Shown here: in pieces, positions 1-7,240 of the stretch
How positions within the stretch are numbered: the stretch's first letter is position 1
Layout of the letters: every line of letters begins with the position of its first letter
Source: JAHDHW01 sp964551455
GTDB lineage: Bacteria; Bacteroidota; Bacteroidia; Chitinophagales; Saprospiraceae
Direction of reading: 5' to 3'
DNA length: 17,858 bases
Assembly (NCBI GenBank): GCA_964551455.1
Contig: CAZKDA010000089.1
Coordinates: 1-17,858, forward strand
Notes under the pieces: generated by a model
The model's database searches: none
What the model saw: the letters and a program-made list of their open reading frames with translations, nothing else
What the model was told of the DNA's origin: nothing
Position numbers and translations under genes: made by a program

Positions 1-413
1 AAAAATTCAAAATACGTGAATGGCCTCGATGAGTTGGATTGTTACTGAGGTTTGATTTGAAAATAAACGGAGAAGATTTGGAGAAAATATGGATTTTGAA
101 AGTTTATGATTAAGGTTTTGGCATAGCCGTATTCTTGATTTTGACCATTCTTTTTGAATCAAAATACATATCCGCCACGTATAATTTCTGACCATAAAAA
201 AAGTGGTGAAGCGCAAAAGAAGGTTGAATAACAAGAAAAAATGGCCTTCTGATAGTGGGGATTTGACACAAAATGCTGTTATTTGCATTACTGTCCCGGC
301 ACCCCGTGTTTAAAGTTCCACCATTATATTTTTACCAGATTTTTTAATAAAGGCGTTAAAGCGCTTTGTTGCTTATGATTTATTCAAAATATGAATATTA
401 ATTGTAGATCATT
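1..413. other. Non-coding stretch upstream of the CotH-like gene
   Basis: A/T-rich region with no convincing gene. The only longer frame (7-288, minus) codes for a low-complexity, Phe/Leu/Ser-rich peptide without a recognisable domain, and I treat it as chance. A short perfect palindrome, AAAGCGCTTT, lies at about 358-367. No match to the Bacteroidota -7 element TAnnTTTG was found before the start at 414, so the promoter is not identified. The upstream neighbour lies outside the window. Confidence 0.5.
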
Positions 414-3023
414 ATGAACATAAAAGGTTCTTCCAATTCGGTATCAGCATTTCAAAAATCCAAAAATTTATTGGGTAGTCGTCGTGGTATTATAAAAACT
501 TTGGTGGTGCTGGCCGGCATCATGGTTTTCAGCGTCATGTTTTTGGCAGCGATCAGCTACGGCGCCTTTTTGCAAAAAAGAGGACAAACGCCCAACCTCA
601 AAAATTTCCTGATCGCGGTAAAGGAGCTTGACTTTGCTTTCATTCCCAACTTTGTCACCGGTACATCATCCGAAATTGACCGGTTTGATATCGAAATGAA
701 ATTCAAACATTCCATGCGCATCCAATACCTCCGGGAGCAGGCATTTGAAAAAGGCATCATCGACGAGGAGATCAAATCCGAAGAGTTTCCCGCAAAGATC
801 ACCGTAAACGGCGAAGAGTACGATGTAAAACTCAACCTCTCAGGCTTGATGCTCGATCACCTCCGCCACCCTACCAAGTGGTCGTATGAAGTGAGAGTAA
901 AGGGCGACCGTACGATCAACGGTTTGAAACGTTTCACGCTGATGTTTCCGCGAGCCAGGGGGTATCTGACCGACTGGGTTGCTACCGAGATTTGCAAAGA
1001 AAGAGGTTTGGTCGGCCTGCGTCAGGATTTTGTGGATGTCAACATCAACGGAAAACCGATCGGCCTGTATTACATGGAGGAAAGGTTTGACAAATACCTG
1101 CTCGAAAACAACGCCATGCGCGAGGGTATCATCTTTAAGATTGGATATCCGGAGATCAATATCTACGGCGAAAACAAAATGCTGGAAGACCCGGCTGCGA
1201 AAGAAAAAGTGATCCGTTTCAGGCAATTGTGGCAGGCTTTGGTTGCCGGCGATCTTCAGGTAGATCAGTTTTTTGACCTGGAAAAAATGGCGAAACTTTA
1301 TGCTATCACCGACCTGATGCGGGATAAACACGCTATTTCGTTTACCAACCTCCGCTTGTATTTCAACCCCGTCACCGGTCTTGCGGAACCCATTGGCCGC
1401 GAGTGGGAATACCTGCGGAAAGAGACGGAAACGACCATGGCGCTGTTTCTCGAAAAACCGACTCCTGCTTCAAAATTTCACGAGATCACCGAAGCGGATA
1501 CCTTGGTGCGGCTGATCTACGACAATTACACTTTCCAGCAACATTACATCAAAGAAGCCGGCATAATTTCCAAAGAAGAGTTTTTGAAAAACCTGTTTGA
1601 AAAGATAAAACCCCGGATGAACGCTTTAATGAAAAAGGTTTACCGCGAAAACCCTTTCTACAAATCGCCGGAGAGTATCCTTCTTGAAAATCAAAACTAT
1701 ATCCGCAAAAAGCTCTACTCCGACCTTCCGGAAGTGAGCGCTTATTTGTATAAAAAAGATGAGCAGGAATTAAAAATTTACCTAAAAAACCTGCAAGACC
1801 TTCCAGTGGAAGTTGCATTTGCGAGTTGGGCGGATACCGTGTTTTTCCTTCCTGCGGAACAGACGATCCTCAAATCCAACTGGAAAACCCCGGCTGATGA
1901 AGTGAAACTCACTACGTTCAAATTCCCCAACAATTTTGTATGGGCGGATTCGATGCTGAATGAATTGGAATTGACTTACAACATACTGGGACTTGAAAAC
2001 GAGCGGAGGAAAGTACTGATCTTCCCCTGGAGCTACGAAAACCGCGGCGCTTTTGCACAAAACCCCGTAAACCGCGCAGCCAACTATCAGTCTTTTGATT
2101 TTATCAAAGAAGAACCGGGAAACAATATTTTGCGCGTTCCCGCAGGGAAATGGACGATCGACAGGGAGCTGATCATTCCTTCCGGCAAAGAACTCGTGTT
2201 CAATCCGGGAGCAAAAATAGATATTATCGGCGATGGCCAGATCATCTCAAAATCACCGTTCAATTGTCTGGGTACGGAAGAACAACCCATTGTTTTTTAT
2301 TCCTCCGATTCTACCGGAAAGGGCATTTTTATTATGAACGCGGGGAAACTTTCCATGCTCCGTTACACTACTTTTGACAACCTCGCGCCTCCTGCCAATC
2401 CGGGCTGGTCGGTGTCCGGCTCGCTTACGATGTACGAATCTCCCGCTGATATTTCTCATTGTATCTTTAGTTCCAGTCGCGTGGGAGATGATTGCCTGAA
2501 CATTATCCGCGCTGAATTTGAAATGGAATACACCGTTTTCCGCAATACCTCCGCCGATGCCTTCGATTGTGACTTTTGTAAAGGAACGATCAATAAAACG
2601 ACTTTTGTGAACATCGGAAACGACGCTATGGATGTCTCCGGAACCGATATGTTTCTCAATGATATTATCATCGACAAGGTTGGCGATAAAGGCTTGAGCG
2701 CTGGCGAAAACAGCCGCATGACTGTCAAAAACGTACAAATTTTCAATGCAGAAATTGCGCTCACCAGCAAGGATAAATCGTTACTCACCGTCGAAAATGC
2801 AGAAATCGAAAATTGTCGGGTGGGCATTACAGCTTTCCAGAAAAAATCCGAATTCGGCCCCGGCGATATAGTGATCAAAGGGTTTAAAATGAAAGAAGCC
2901 GAAGTGCCCTACCTTATCGAGGCAAAATCGAGCCTTAAAATTGATGGCGAAATTATCCAGCCGAGCCGGGATAATGTTAAGGAAATCCTTTATGGCGTCG
3001 AATACGGAAAAGCGAGCAAGTAG
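414..3023 (+). CDS. Membrane-anchored CotH-kinase-like protein with C-terminal beta-helix
   Basis: This 869-residue protein has one N-terminal membrane segment at about residues 26-50, preceded by a basic stretch (SRRG), so most of it should face outside the cytoplasmic membrane. Residues about 125-430 resemble the CotH protein-kinase-like family. The run AKITVNGEEYDVKLNLSG leads to a conserved His-rich turn, then the EVRVKGD...GLKRFTL...PRARGY core, and then the GLYYMEERFDKYLL motif at about 217-230, which matches the G-x-Y-x-x-x-E-x-x-D-x-x-x-L pattern of CotH. Residues about 600-850 are short repeating beta strands rich in Asn, Asp and Gly, as in right-handed parallel beta-helices. Known CotH proteins phosphorylate spore-coat proteins. 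The substrate here is unknown, and a role in envelope or extracellular-matrix modification is inference. The gene stands alone, with a strong terminator 30 bp after its stop. Confidence 0.8.
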   Translation: MNIKGSSNSVSAFQKSKNLLGSRRGIIKTLVVLAGIMVFSVMFLAAISYGAFLQKRGQTPNLKNFLIAVKELDFAFIPNFVTGTSSEIDRFDIEMKFKHSMRIQYLREQAFEKGIIDEEIKSEEFPAKITVNGEEYDVKLNLSGLMLDHLRHPTKWSYEVRVKGDRTINGLKRFTLMFPRARGYLTDWVATEICKERGLVGLRQDFVDVNINGKPIGLYYMEERFDKYLLENNAMREGIIFKIGYPEINIYGENKMLEDPAAKEKVIRFRQLWQALVAGDLQVDQFFDLEKMAKLYAITDLMRDKHAISFTNLRLYFNPVTGLAEPIGREWEYLRKETETTMALFLEKPTPASKFHEITEADTLVRLIYDNYTFQQHYIKEAGIISKEEFLKNLFEKIKPRMNALMKKVYRENPFYKSPESILLENQNYIRKKLYSDLPEVSAYLYKKDEQELKIYLKNLQDLPVEVAFASWADTVFFLPAEQTILKSNWKTPADEVKLTTFKFPNNFVWADSMLNELELTYNILGLENERRKVLIFPWSYENRGAFAQNPVNRAANYQSFDFIKEEPGNNILRVPAGKWTIDRELIIPSGKELVFNPGAKIDIIGDGQIISKSPFNCLGTEEQPIVFYSSDSTGKGIFIMNAGKLSMLRYTTFDNLAPPANPGWSVSGSLTMYESPADISHCIFSSSRVGDDCLNIIRAEFEMEYTVFRNTSADAFDCDFCKGTINKTTFVNIGNDAMDVSGTDMFLNDIIIDKVGDKGLSAGENSRMTVKNVQIFNAEIALTSKDKSLLTVENAEIENCRVGITAFQKKSEFGPGDIVIKGFKMKEAEVPYLIEAKSSLKIDGEIIQPSRDNVKEILYGVEYGKASK

Positions 3024-3055
3024 CGACGCTTCGTTTGATAGCGTATTTCCTGTAT

Positions 3056-3103
3056 AAAAAAAAAAACGCCTCTGGAACGTAAATATCCAGGGGCGTTTTT
3101 TTT
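3056..3103 (+). terminator. Rho-independent terminator after the CotH-like gene
   Basis: A stem of about 10 bp plus A/T extension (ACGCCTCTGG pairing with CCAGGGGCGT, one G-T wobble) with an 11-nt loop is followed by eight T residues. It starts about 30 bp after the stop at 3023. The A tract on the 5' side means it could also work on the minus strand, for the DUF1801 gene that ends at 3247. Confidence 0.9.
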
Positions 3104-3156
3104 GTAAATCAACGTGAGTGCGCCCATATAATCCTAATGTCTAATGTCCCGACTAA

Positions 3157-3226
3157 CCCCGACGCGTCGCATAGGTGTGTCGGGGTCACACGTTTGTCGG
3201 TATCTACTCCCGCTAAACCAGCGGGA
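3157..3226. repeat. Two intergenic hairpins
   Basis: The first is CCCCGAC (3157-3163) pairing with GTCGGGG (3179-3185). The second is TCCCGCT (3208-3214) pairing with AGCGGGA (3220-3226) with a 5-nt loop. Neither has a T tract. The second shares its arm sequence with hairpins near 5267 and 10113. The surrounding bases repeat the words TAATGTCTAATGTC and GATGTCTAATATC, which looks like degenerate direct-repeat filler. Confidence 0.55.
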
Positions 3227-3246
3227 TTCGATCTGATGTCTAATAT

Positions 3247-3663
3247 CTAAAGTCTGCCATCTAAAAAGTGCCGGTAAGATTCAGCGATGAGTTTTTCGAG
3301 GATTTGGGTATCCACATCTTCCAGTTTTTTGATGTACAGGCAGGATTTTCCGGTTTTGAATTTTCCAAGTTTGCCCAGCAGTTCATCGTAATTTTGAAAA
3401 CCTCCCATGATGTAAATCGTAAGGCTCAGCTTTCGAGGTGAAAAGCCTGTGATAAACCAATCTCCCTCGCGACCGCTGGCGTATTTGTAGTGATACGTCC
3501 CAAAGCCCACTATGCTGGCGCCCCACATTTTGGGTTCTTCTTTGGTGATCTTTTTCATCATTTCCAGCGTCTTCAGGGAATCTTCCTTTCGCTTTTCGTC
3601 TTCGACACTCATGAGAAAATCCTTTACGTTGGCATCGTTGATTTTTGTTTTTAACTCTTTCAT
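3247..3663 (-). CDS. DUF1801 domain protein (YdhG-like)
   Basis: This 138-residue soluble protein has the DUF1801 pattern across residues about 15-130. An acidic/basic helical start is followed by PKMWGASIVGFGTYHYKY, GREGDWFITGFSPRK, the LTIYIMGGF strand, and then LGKFKTGKSCLYIKKLEDVD with a final helix. The family is widespread in bacteria, has a small alpha/beta fold, and its biochemical role is not established. The start at 3663 gives the usual family length and is preceded by an A-rich stretch with no Shine-Dalgarno. It is monocistronic as far as can be seen: the next minus-strand gene is 372 bp upstream. Confidence 0.85.
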   Translation of the reverse strand: MKELKTKINDANVKDFLMSVEDEKRKEDSLKTLEMMKKITKEEPKMWGASIVGFGTYHYKYASGREGDWFITGFSPRKLSLTIYIMGGFQNYDELLGKLGKFKTGKSCLYIKKLEDVDTQILEKLIAESYRHFLDGRL

Positions 3664-4035
3664 GGTTGAAAATTGATTAAAAGTATATCTAAGACGATAT
3701 TTTCACAAACTACAATGGTCTTTTTACAATGCAAATTGCAACTATAAAAAAATACGATTTTGTACACGATTTTTTATCCACCCTTAGGTTGATGATCTCA
3801 AGGATAAGCCTGACAAACAAAAATATGAGCCATTCCTAGTCCTTGAATACATTATTTTTTTCAAAACTCGACGCAGAAAGACGCTGATTTATTATGAATT
3901 CTTATGCGATTGTTAATCTTTTGGTAAATATAAAAACAGCGTTTTATCATAATAATTCTACGTCCTTCTGTGTCAAATAAAAGCTAGGGATGACGAATGT
4001 TGAGTAAAGTTATTACTATAGAAATACAGCGTTTC
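3664..4035. other. Non-coding region with an imperfect inverted repeat
   Basis: A/T-rich, no gene seen. It contains an imperfect inverted repeat described separately (3870-3974). A TATTTTTG box (minus strand, 3818-3825) fits the Bacteroidota -7 pattern TAnnTTTG. It is about 155 bp from the DUF1801 start and lacks an obvious -33 partner, so I do not call it a promoter. Confidence 0.4.
3870..3974. repeat. Imperfect inverted repeat (about 28-bp arms)
   Basis: The left arm begins GACGCAGAAAGACG and continues to TTATTATGA (3870-3896). The right arm (3947-3974) is its approximate reverse complement, reading GACACAGAAGGACG...TTATTATGA on the minus strand. The arms match at roughly four of five positions and are separated by about 50 A/T-rich bases. 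It could be a relic of a small non-autonomous mobile element or a dispersed intergenic repeat. Confidence 0.5.
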
Positions 4036-4989
4036 TCAATTGAGCTTTACGGTGAACCTTTCGGAATCCCCGCCGTCGCTGTCTGATACTAACAACAACC
4101 TAATCTCCTTTTTATTTTGAGCAATGACCGTGACGGACTCCACTTTTACGGAAAGGATCTCGCCGTTTTTTTCTATGGGCAGGCAAACCGGCTGGTATTG
4201 GTCTTTCAGGTCTTTCAGGCTGATCACACCGACGTAGCTGCCGAGTATCTCGCCGTCGTCGATCCAATTGCTGGTATCTTCTGCGGATGCGGTAAATATC
4301 AGGTGTTTTTTATCGGCACTGGCAGATGCTCCCGAAAAACCGATCTGAACCTTTTCGGTTTCGGGCAGCTTGATGTGATAAGCGATTGGTTTCGGGCAAG
4401 CGCCATTTCCATCGATGTAGCCGGTGATGGTTTTCAGCGGATATTGCAAAACGAGGTTGACCCCTCTGTTGAACAAATACAGGTTTTCTCCGATCACGGC
4501 TGCCGCTTCAATATTGAGGTTGCCATCGCCGAGATTGCAGGATGCGATGATCGTTTCATAAAATTCGGTCAACCCGTGGGTTTTGATGAATTTTTTGTTT
4601 TGAAGATCGAAACGCGAAAGGATGTCGCGGCTTGGAGATTTCGAGCCTGAACCGAACACCCAGAGTTCATTTTTGTTGTCGTACCTCGCTTGGGTAATGG
4701 CCTCAAAATCGGGTTTTACGTCTTTCGACAGGATATCATCGGAGACTGGATTATTCGGAGAGATGTGGAATTTTTCCACCAACTCGAATCGTTCGTTCAG
4801 TAAATACAACCAGGGGATATTATCGCCCACCGCATAATACTGGTCATCGATTCGTTCGATCCCCGAAGCAGCCGGAACAGCCGCCAACACTTGTCTTTCC
4901 AACAATGTCAAAGTAAGATTCTCCATTTCCAAACATCCGTTCAACGGGGAAAATACAAGCAGGATCAGCGCTATCGGGTAAAGTTTCAT
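4036..4989 (-). CDS. Putative lipoprotein, beta-propeller-like (DUF6929-like)
   Basis: This 317-residue protein has an N-terminal lipoprotein signal: a hydrophobic run at residues 5-15 followed by LNGC with the likely lipidated Cys19. The N at -2 is slightly unusual for a lipobox. The mature part has short beta-strand repeats with phrases such as SGIERIDDQYYAVGDN (about 42-57), KPDFEAITQARYDN (about 91-104), LWVFGSGSKSPSRD (about 108-121) and IEAAAVIGENLYLFNRG. These resemble the small DUF6929/phytase-esterase-like propeller group. I am only moderately sure of the family, and no catalytic residues can be assigned. It is likely periplasmic or anchored in the outer membrane. It is not closely linked to either neighbour. 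Confidence 0.7.
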   Translation of the reverse strand: MKLYPIALILLVFSPLNGCLEMENLTLTLLERQVLAAVPAASGIERIDDQYYAVGDNIPWLYLLNERFELVEKFHISPNNPVSDDILSKDVKPDFEAITQARYDNKNELWVFGSGSKSPSRDILSRFDLQNKKFIKTHGLTEFYETIIASCNLGDGNLNIEAAAVIGENLYLFNRGVNLVLQYPLKTITGYIDGNGACPKPIAYHIKLPETEKVQIGFSGASASADKKHLIFTASAEDTSNWIDDGEILGSYVGVISLKDLKDQYQPVCLPIEKNGEILSVKVESVTVIAQNKKEIRLLLVSDSDGGDSERFTVKLN

Positions 4990-5264
4990 TGGGTTGATAT
5001 TTATATGTTTTTAAAATTTTGATTTGTAACGGAGATTTGAGTTTGAAGTTTGTCATTTCCAAAATCCCGTTTTAGATTTTCATAATTTATACCAAACTAT
5101 CATGCCGTTAAATAGCGTGGAGTTGTGGATTTGAAAAACCTTAACCTACATGCCTGAGATCGGGTAAAATGGCAAGCAATACAAAGATAAAATGGATTTA
5201 ACCATTTGTTGCCACCTGTGATTTTTTTATGGCTGTCCTCCGTATCCCACATGGTTATTCATGA

Positions 5265-5313
5265 CAATCCCGCTTTAGTCAAAAAATATCAGCATTTGGC
5301 TAAAGCGGGATCG
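5265..5313. repeat. Inverted repeat with TCCCGCTTTAG arms
   Basis: ATCCCGCTTTAG (5267-5278) pairs perfectly with CTAAAGCGGGAT (5300-5311), and two more pairs (one a wobble) extend the stem into the loop. The loop is about 18 nt. A T-rich run (TATTTTTCTTTG) follows at 5314, so it could act as a terminator on the plus strand, although no plus-strand gene precedes it closely. Confidence 0.65.
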
Positions 5314-5336
5314 TATTTTTCTTTGATTGTTATTTC

Positions 5337-5419
5337 TAACGTACTTTGACTGCGCTGCGGTCAGGAAGCAAATGCCTTATACCGTGACCGCAGCGCGGTC
5401 AAAGTACGTTAGTTTTTTT
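5337..5419. repeat. Large near-perfect inverted repeat (28-bp arms) plus T tract
   Basis: Arm one is 5337-5364 and starts CTAACGTACTTTGAC. Arm two is 5385-5412 and is its reverse complement except for one position that still forms a G-T pair. The loop is 20 nt. Seven T residues follow at 5413, so the structure could terminate transcription. The arms are far longer than an ordinary terminator, which points to a dispersed repeat or a miniature-element relic. Confidence 0.75.
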
Positions 5420-5435
5420 ATTTTAAAAGAAGGAT

Positions 5436-5452
5436 CGACCCCAGCGGGGTCG
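5436..5452. repeat. Short perfect hairpin CGACCCC/GGGGTCG
   Basis: The 7-bp perfect arms (5436-5442 and 5446-5452) are separated by AGC. There is no T tract. It lies 24 bp right of the large inverted repeat and may belong to the same repeat cluster. Confidence 0.5.
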
Positions 5453-5476
5453 CACAGGCTCTGAAATCTGAATTTT

Positions 5477-5484
5477 TATATTTG
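5477..5484 (+). promoter_or_regulatory. Possible -7 promoter element TATATTTG
   Basis: This fits the Bacteroidota -7 consensus TAnnTTTG exactly. No clear TTG/TTTG -33 partner is visible about 20 bp upstream, which weakens the call. It is the only such box before the 5785 gene, about 300 bp away, and could serve the open frame between them. Confidence 0.25.
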
Positions 5485-5784
5485 ACCTAATCCATAACTC
5501 ACGTTAGAATATTGCGCCGGTTCGTGTCTGAAAGTTGGAATATAGTGTTTTTTTCTATGTCAAATATTGTTTCTAATGAAACTATTCCAGTACTCCTGTT
5601 GTTAATAAATTACATGACGATCAAATATTTTCCAGATTTAAAGACTTTCTGCCCGACCATTATCCGGGGATGTTCCAAAAAATCACAAGGATCATTCGCA
5701 GGCAAACCATCGTTTTGGTAAGTTCTCTTTCCTCAAAAGAATTTATGAAAGTCATTAAGTCAACGTATCCAAAATTTCTATGTT

Positions 5785-6144
5785 ATGAATAAAAGTAATT
5801 TAATTGAAAAAGCCATTAATTGGGCTGAAACTTCTGGTTTCAAAAAGATCAAAGCTAACCATGAAGGCTATCCGACACCTACCCAGTATATTCCTAAAAA
5901 AGAAGGCAAGCCATTTGTGCCAGACATTTCAGGACTACAATCTGGTCACAAGAGTTATGTTGAAATTGCTACGAAAACAGACAATTTACAGCGAAAAGTG
6001 TCGAAGTGGGAATTGCTCAGCACACTCGCCGACATGAAGGGCGGCAAACTATTCCTGCTCGCTCCCAGAGGCCACAAATCATTTGCCGATGATATTGTGA
6101 AAAAATACCAGCTCCGCGCCGAAGTCATCTTCCTGAAAAATTAA
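5785..6144 (+). CDS. Small hypothetical protein, possibly restriction-endonuclease-like fold
   Basis: This is a 119-residue soluble protein. An N-terminal helix (NLIEKAINWAETSGFKKIKAN) is followed by the strand-turn-strand PFVPDISGLQSGHKSYVEIATKTD at residues about 43-66, then a helix with KWELLSTLADMKGGK and the strand LFLLAPRGHKSFADDIVKKY. The arrangement of D47, E60 and K64 is reminiscent of PD-(D/E)XK nuclease-fold proteins. The spacing E-x-x-x-K is not the classical one, so activity is doubtful. Proteins of this type are usually annotated hypothetical in Bacteroidota. The start codon overlaps the end of a short upstream frame that stops at 5792. A terminator lies 55 bp downstream. Confidence 0.7.
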   Translation: MNKSNLIEKAINWAETSGFKKIKANHEGYPTPTQYIPKKEGKPFVPDISGLQSGHKSYVEIATKTDNLQRKVSKWELLSTLADMKGGKLFLLAPRGHKSFADDIVKKYQLRAEVIFLKN

Positions 6145-6198
6145 TTCCCGGTTCGTTGCCACTTACCGTTTATAGCAATGAGTGGTTGCGGTTTCAGC

Positions 6199-6244
6199 TT
6201 GCATTCAACCGGTTTTCTCCACTGGTTGAATGCAATTGCTTTTT
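6199..6244 (+). terminator. Rho-independent terminator after the 119-residue gene
   Basis: A 12-bp perfect stem, TTGCATTCAACC with GGTTGAATGCAA, is extended inward by three pairs (one G-T). It leaves a 7-nt loop and is followed by TTGCTTTTTG. It sits 55 bp after the stop at 6144. A weaker 8-bp hairpin (AAGCGCTT, 6248-6255 and 6274-6281) followed by four T residues lies just after it. Confidence 0.8.
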
Positions 6245-6530
6245 GATAAGCGCTTATGTCAGTTGAAAAACGGAAGCGCTTTTCCCTATAAAATTCCATT
6301 TATTTTACCATTAGTCATTGTAACTGCGAAAGCCTTATTTTCAAAAAAACCATCAATTGGTTTGCATAGAAACTATTTTTTGTTTACAATGGCGGTTTAA
6401 ACTGAAGAAAAGAGCGCAGGCCATTACAACCTGCCAAAATTATTTATTGAATTTACAACAGTTCGCCTGATCGTAACCGGTTGAAAACCAAAGCGGTTGG
6501 GCGGATAAAAACACCATAAAAGTTAATTGA
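6245..6530. other. Leader and promoter region of the bS21 gene
   Basis: The 286 bp between the terminator and the bS21 start hold no gene. A TATTTTTTG run near 6372-6382 is one base off the TAnnTTTG -7 pattern and is preceded by TTG/TTTG words at non-ideal spacing. The 20 bases before the ATG contain no AGGAGG-like sequence. Confidence 0.35.
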
Positions 6531-6728
6531 ATGTTGATTATTGAAAGAAAGGAAGGTGAAAATATTGAAAAAGCGATCAGACGTTATCGGCGAAAGCACA
6601 GAGATACACAACTGAAAAAAGAGTTGCGGCGCCGGAAAGAATTTACCAAGCCATCAGTTGTCCGAAGAAAAGAAATGCTGAAAGCCATTTACAAAAACCA
6701 AAAAGAAAATGAGAATGGCAGCTCGTAA
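6531..6728 (+). CDS. rpsU: Small ribosomal subunit protein bS21
   Basis: This 65-residue, strongly basic protein starts MLIIERKEGENIEKAIRRYRRK and contains KKELRRRKEFTKPSVVRRKEMLKAIYK. That is the complete bS21 signature, with two basic helices and the family's usual length. bS21 binds the 30S platform near the anti-Shine-Dalgarno end of 16S rRNA. In Bacteroidia it helps occlude that sequence, which fits the lack of Shine-Dalgarno motifs in this window. It is preceded by about 290 bp of leader and followed after 37 bp by the FN3-type membrane protein on the same strand, so read-through into the solute operon is possible. Whether this is the only bS21 gene in the genome cannot be seen here. 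Confidence 0.93.
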   Translation: MLIIERKEGENIEKAIRRYRRKHRDTQLKKELRRRKEFTKPSVVRRKEMLKAIYKNQKENENGSS

Positions 6729-6765
6729 AGTGCATAAAATTACCGGCGCTTAAATTTTCAAAACT

Positions 6766-7233
6766 ATGAATTGCCTCCGGACATTCATTTCCATTTTACT
6801 GGTCTTTGTTTTTTTGAAAACCTGGAGCATGACTCCCGAGGCGCCCCGTTTTGACAATGCCTCCGGCGAAGTAAGCGCCTCCGGGTATTTCAAACTGACC
6901 TGGCAATGGGATGGGGAAATCTCTGGCAAAGCATATCATTTTGAACTGCAACAGGCTGATAATAAAAACTTTGACAATGCCATTTCGCTGTACACCGGCC
7001 CCGATTTCGCCACTTTTATTTCTGGTTTGAAAAATGGCGATTATTATTATCGGATAAGTGTTTCGTTGGAAGATAGCAACTTCCGGAGCGAATGGTCGGA
7101 ACCACTCCTTGTGACGATAAAACACCATCCCCTGCAACTGGCTTATGGGCTTTTTGCCATGGGCGCTGTTGTTTTTTTAGCAACGGTAGGAATTGTCGTT
7201 CGAGGCAGCCGTTCAGCTTCCGGCAAAAACTGA
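6766..7233 (+). CDS. FN3-like single-span membrane protein upstream of the symporter
   Basis: This 155-residue protein has a hydrophobic signal/anchor at residues about 5-20. The beta-rich middle (about 25-118) carries the fibronectin-III hallmarks LTWQWDG, YHFELQQADN, a strand ending FISGLKNGDYYYRISVSLED, and the WSEPLLVTI closing strand. A second hydrophobic span lies at about 124-145 and ends in a basic tail (RGSRS). The FN3 domain should be extracytoplasmic. The stop is 7 bp before the symporter start, so the two genes are almost certainly co-transcribed and probably work together, perhaps as an accessory or sensor subunit. That role is inference, as I know of no characterised relative. 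Confidence 0.75.
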   Translation: MNCLRTFISILLVFVFLKTWSMTPEAPRFDNASGEVSASGYFKLTWQWDGEISGKAYHFELQQADNKNFDNAISLYTGPDFATFISGLKNGDYYYRISVSLEDSNFRSEWSEPLLVTIKHHPLQLAYGLFAMGAVVFLATVGIVVRGSRSASGKN

Positions 7234-7240
7234 ATCCATC

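Larger units (their letters stand above)
4990..5784. other. Non-coding region with several inverted repeats
   Basis: No confident gene in about 800 bp. It holds three inverted repeats (5265-5313, 5337-5419, 5436-5452) and a TATATTTG box (5477-5484), all described separately. A short uninterrupted frame (5580-5792, no start codon until 5670) runs into the next gene and may be a relic. The frame at 5512-5721 needs a TTG start and shows no domain, so I left it out. Confidence 0.5.

Noticed and set aside
7..288. 93-residue minus-strand frame at the left edge
   Set aside because: Low-complexity composition in an A/T-rich region, no domain and no neighbour support.
3818..3825. TATTTTTG (minus) as promoter of the DUF1801 gene
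   Set aside because: It is about 155 bp from the start and has no -33 partner at the expected distance.
5512..5721. 69-residue plus-strand frame with a TTG start
   Set aside because: No recognisable domain, and a competing frame over the same bases looks more protein-like.
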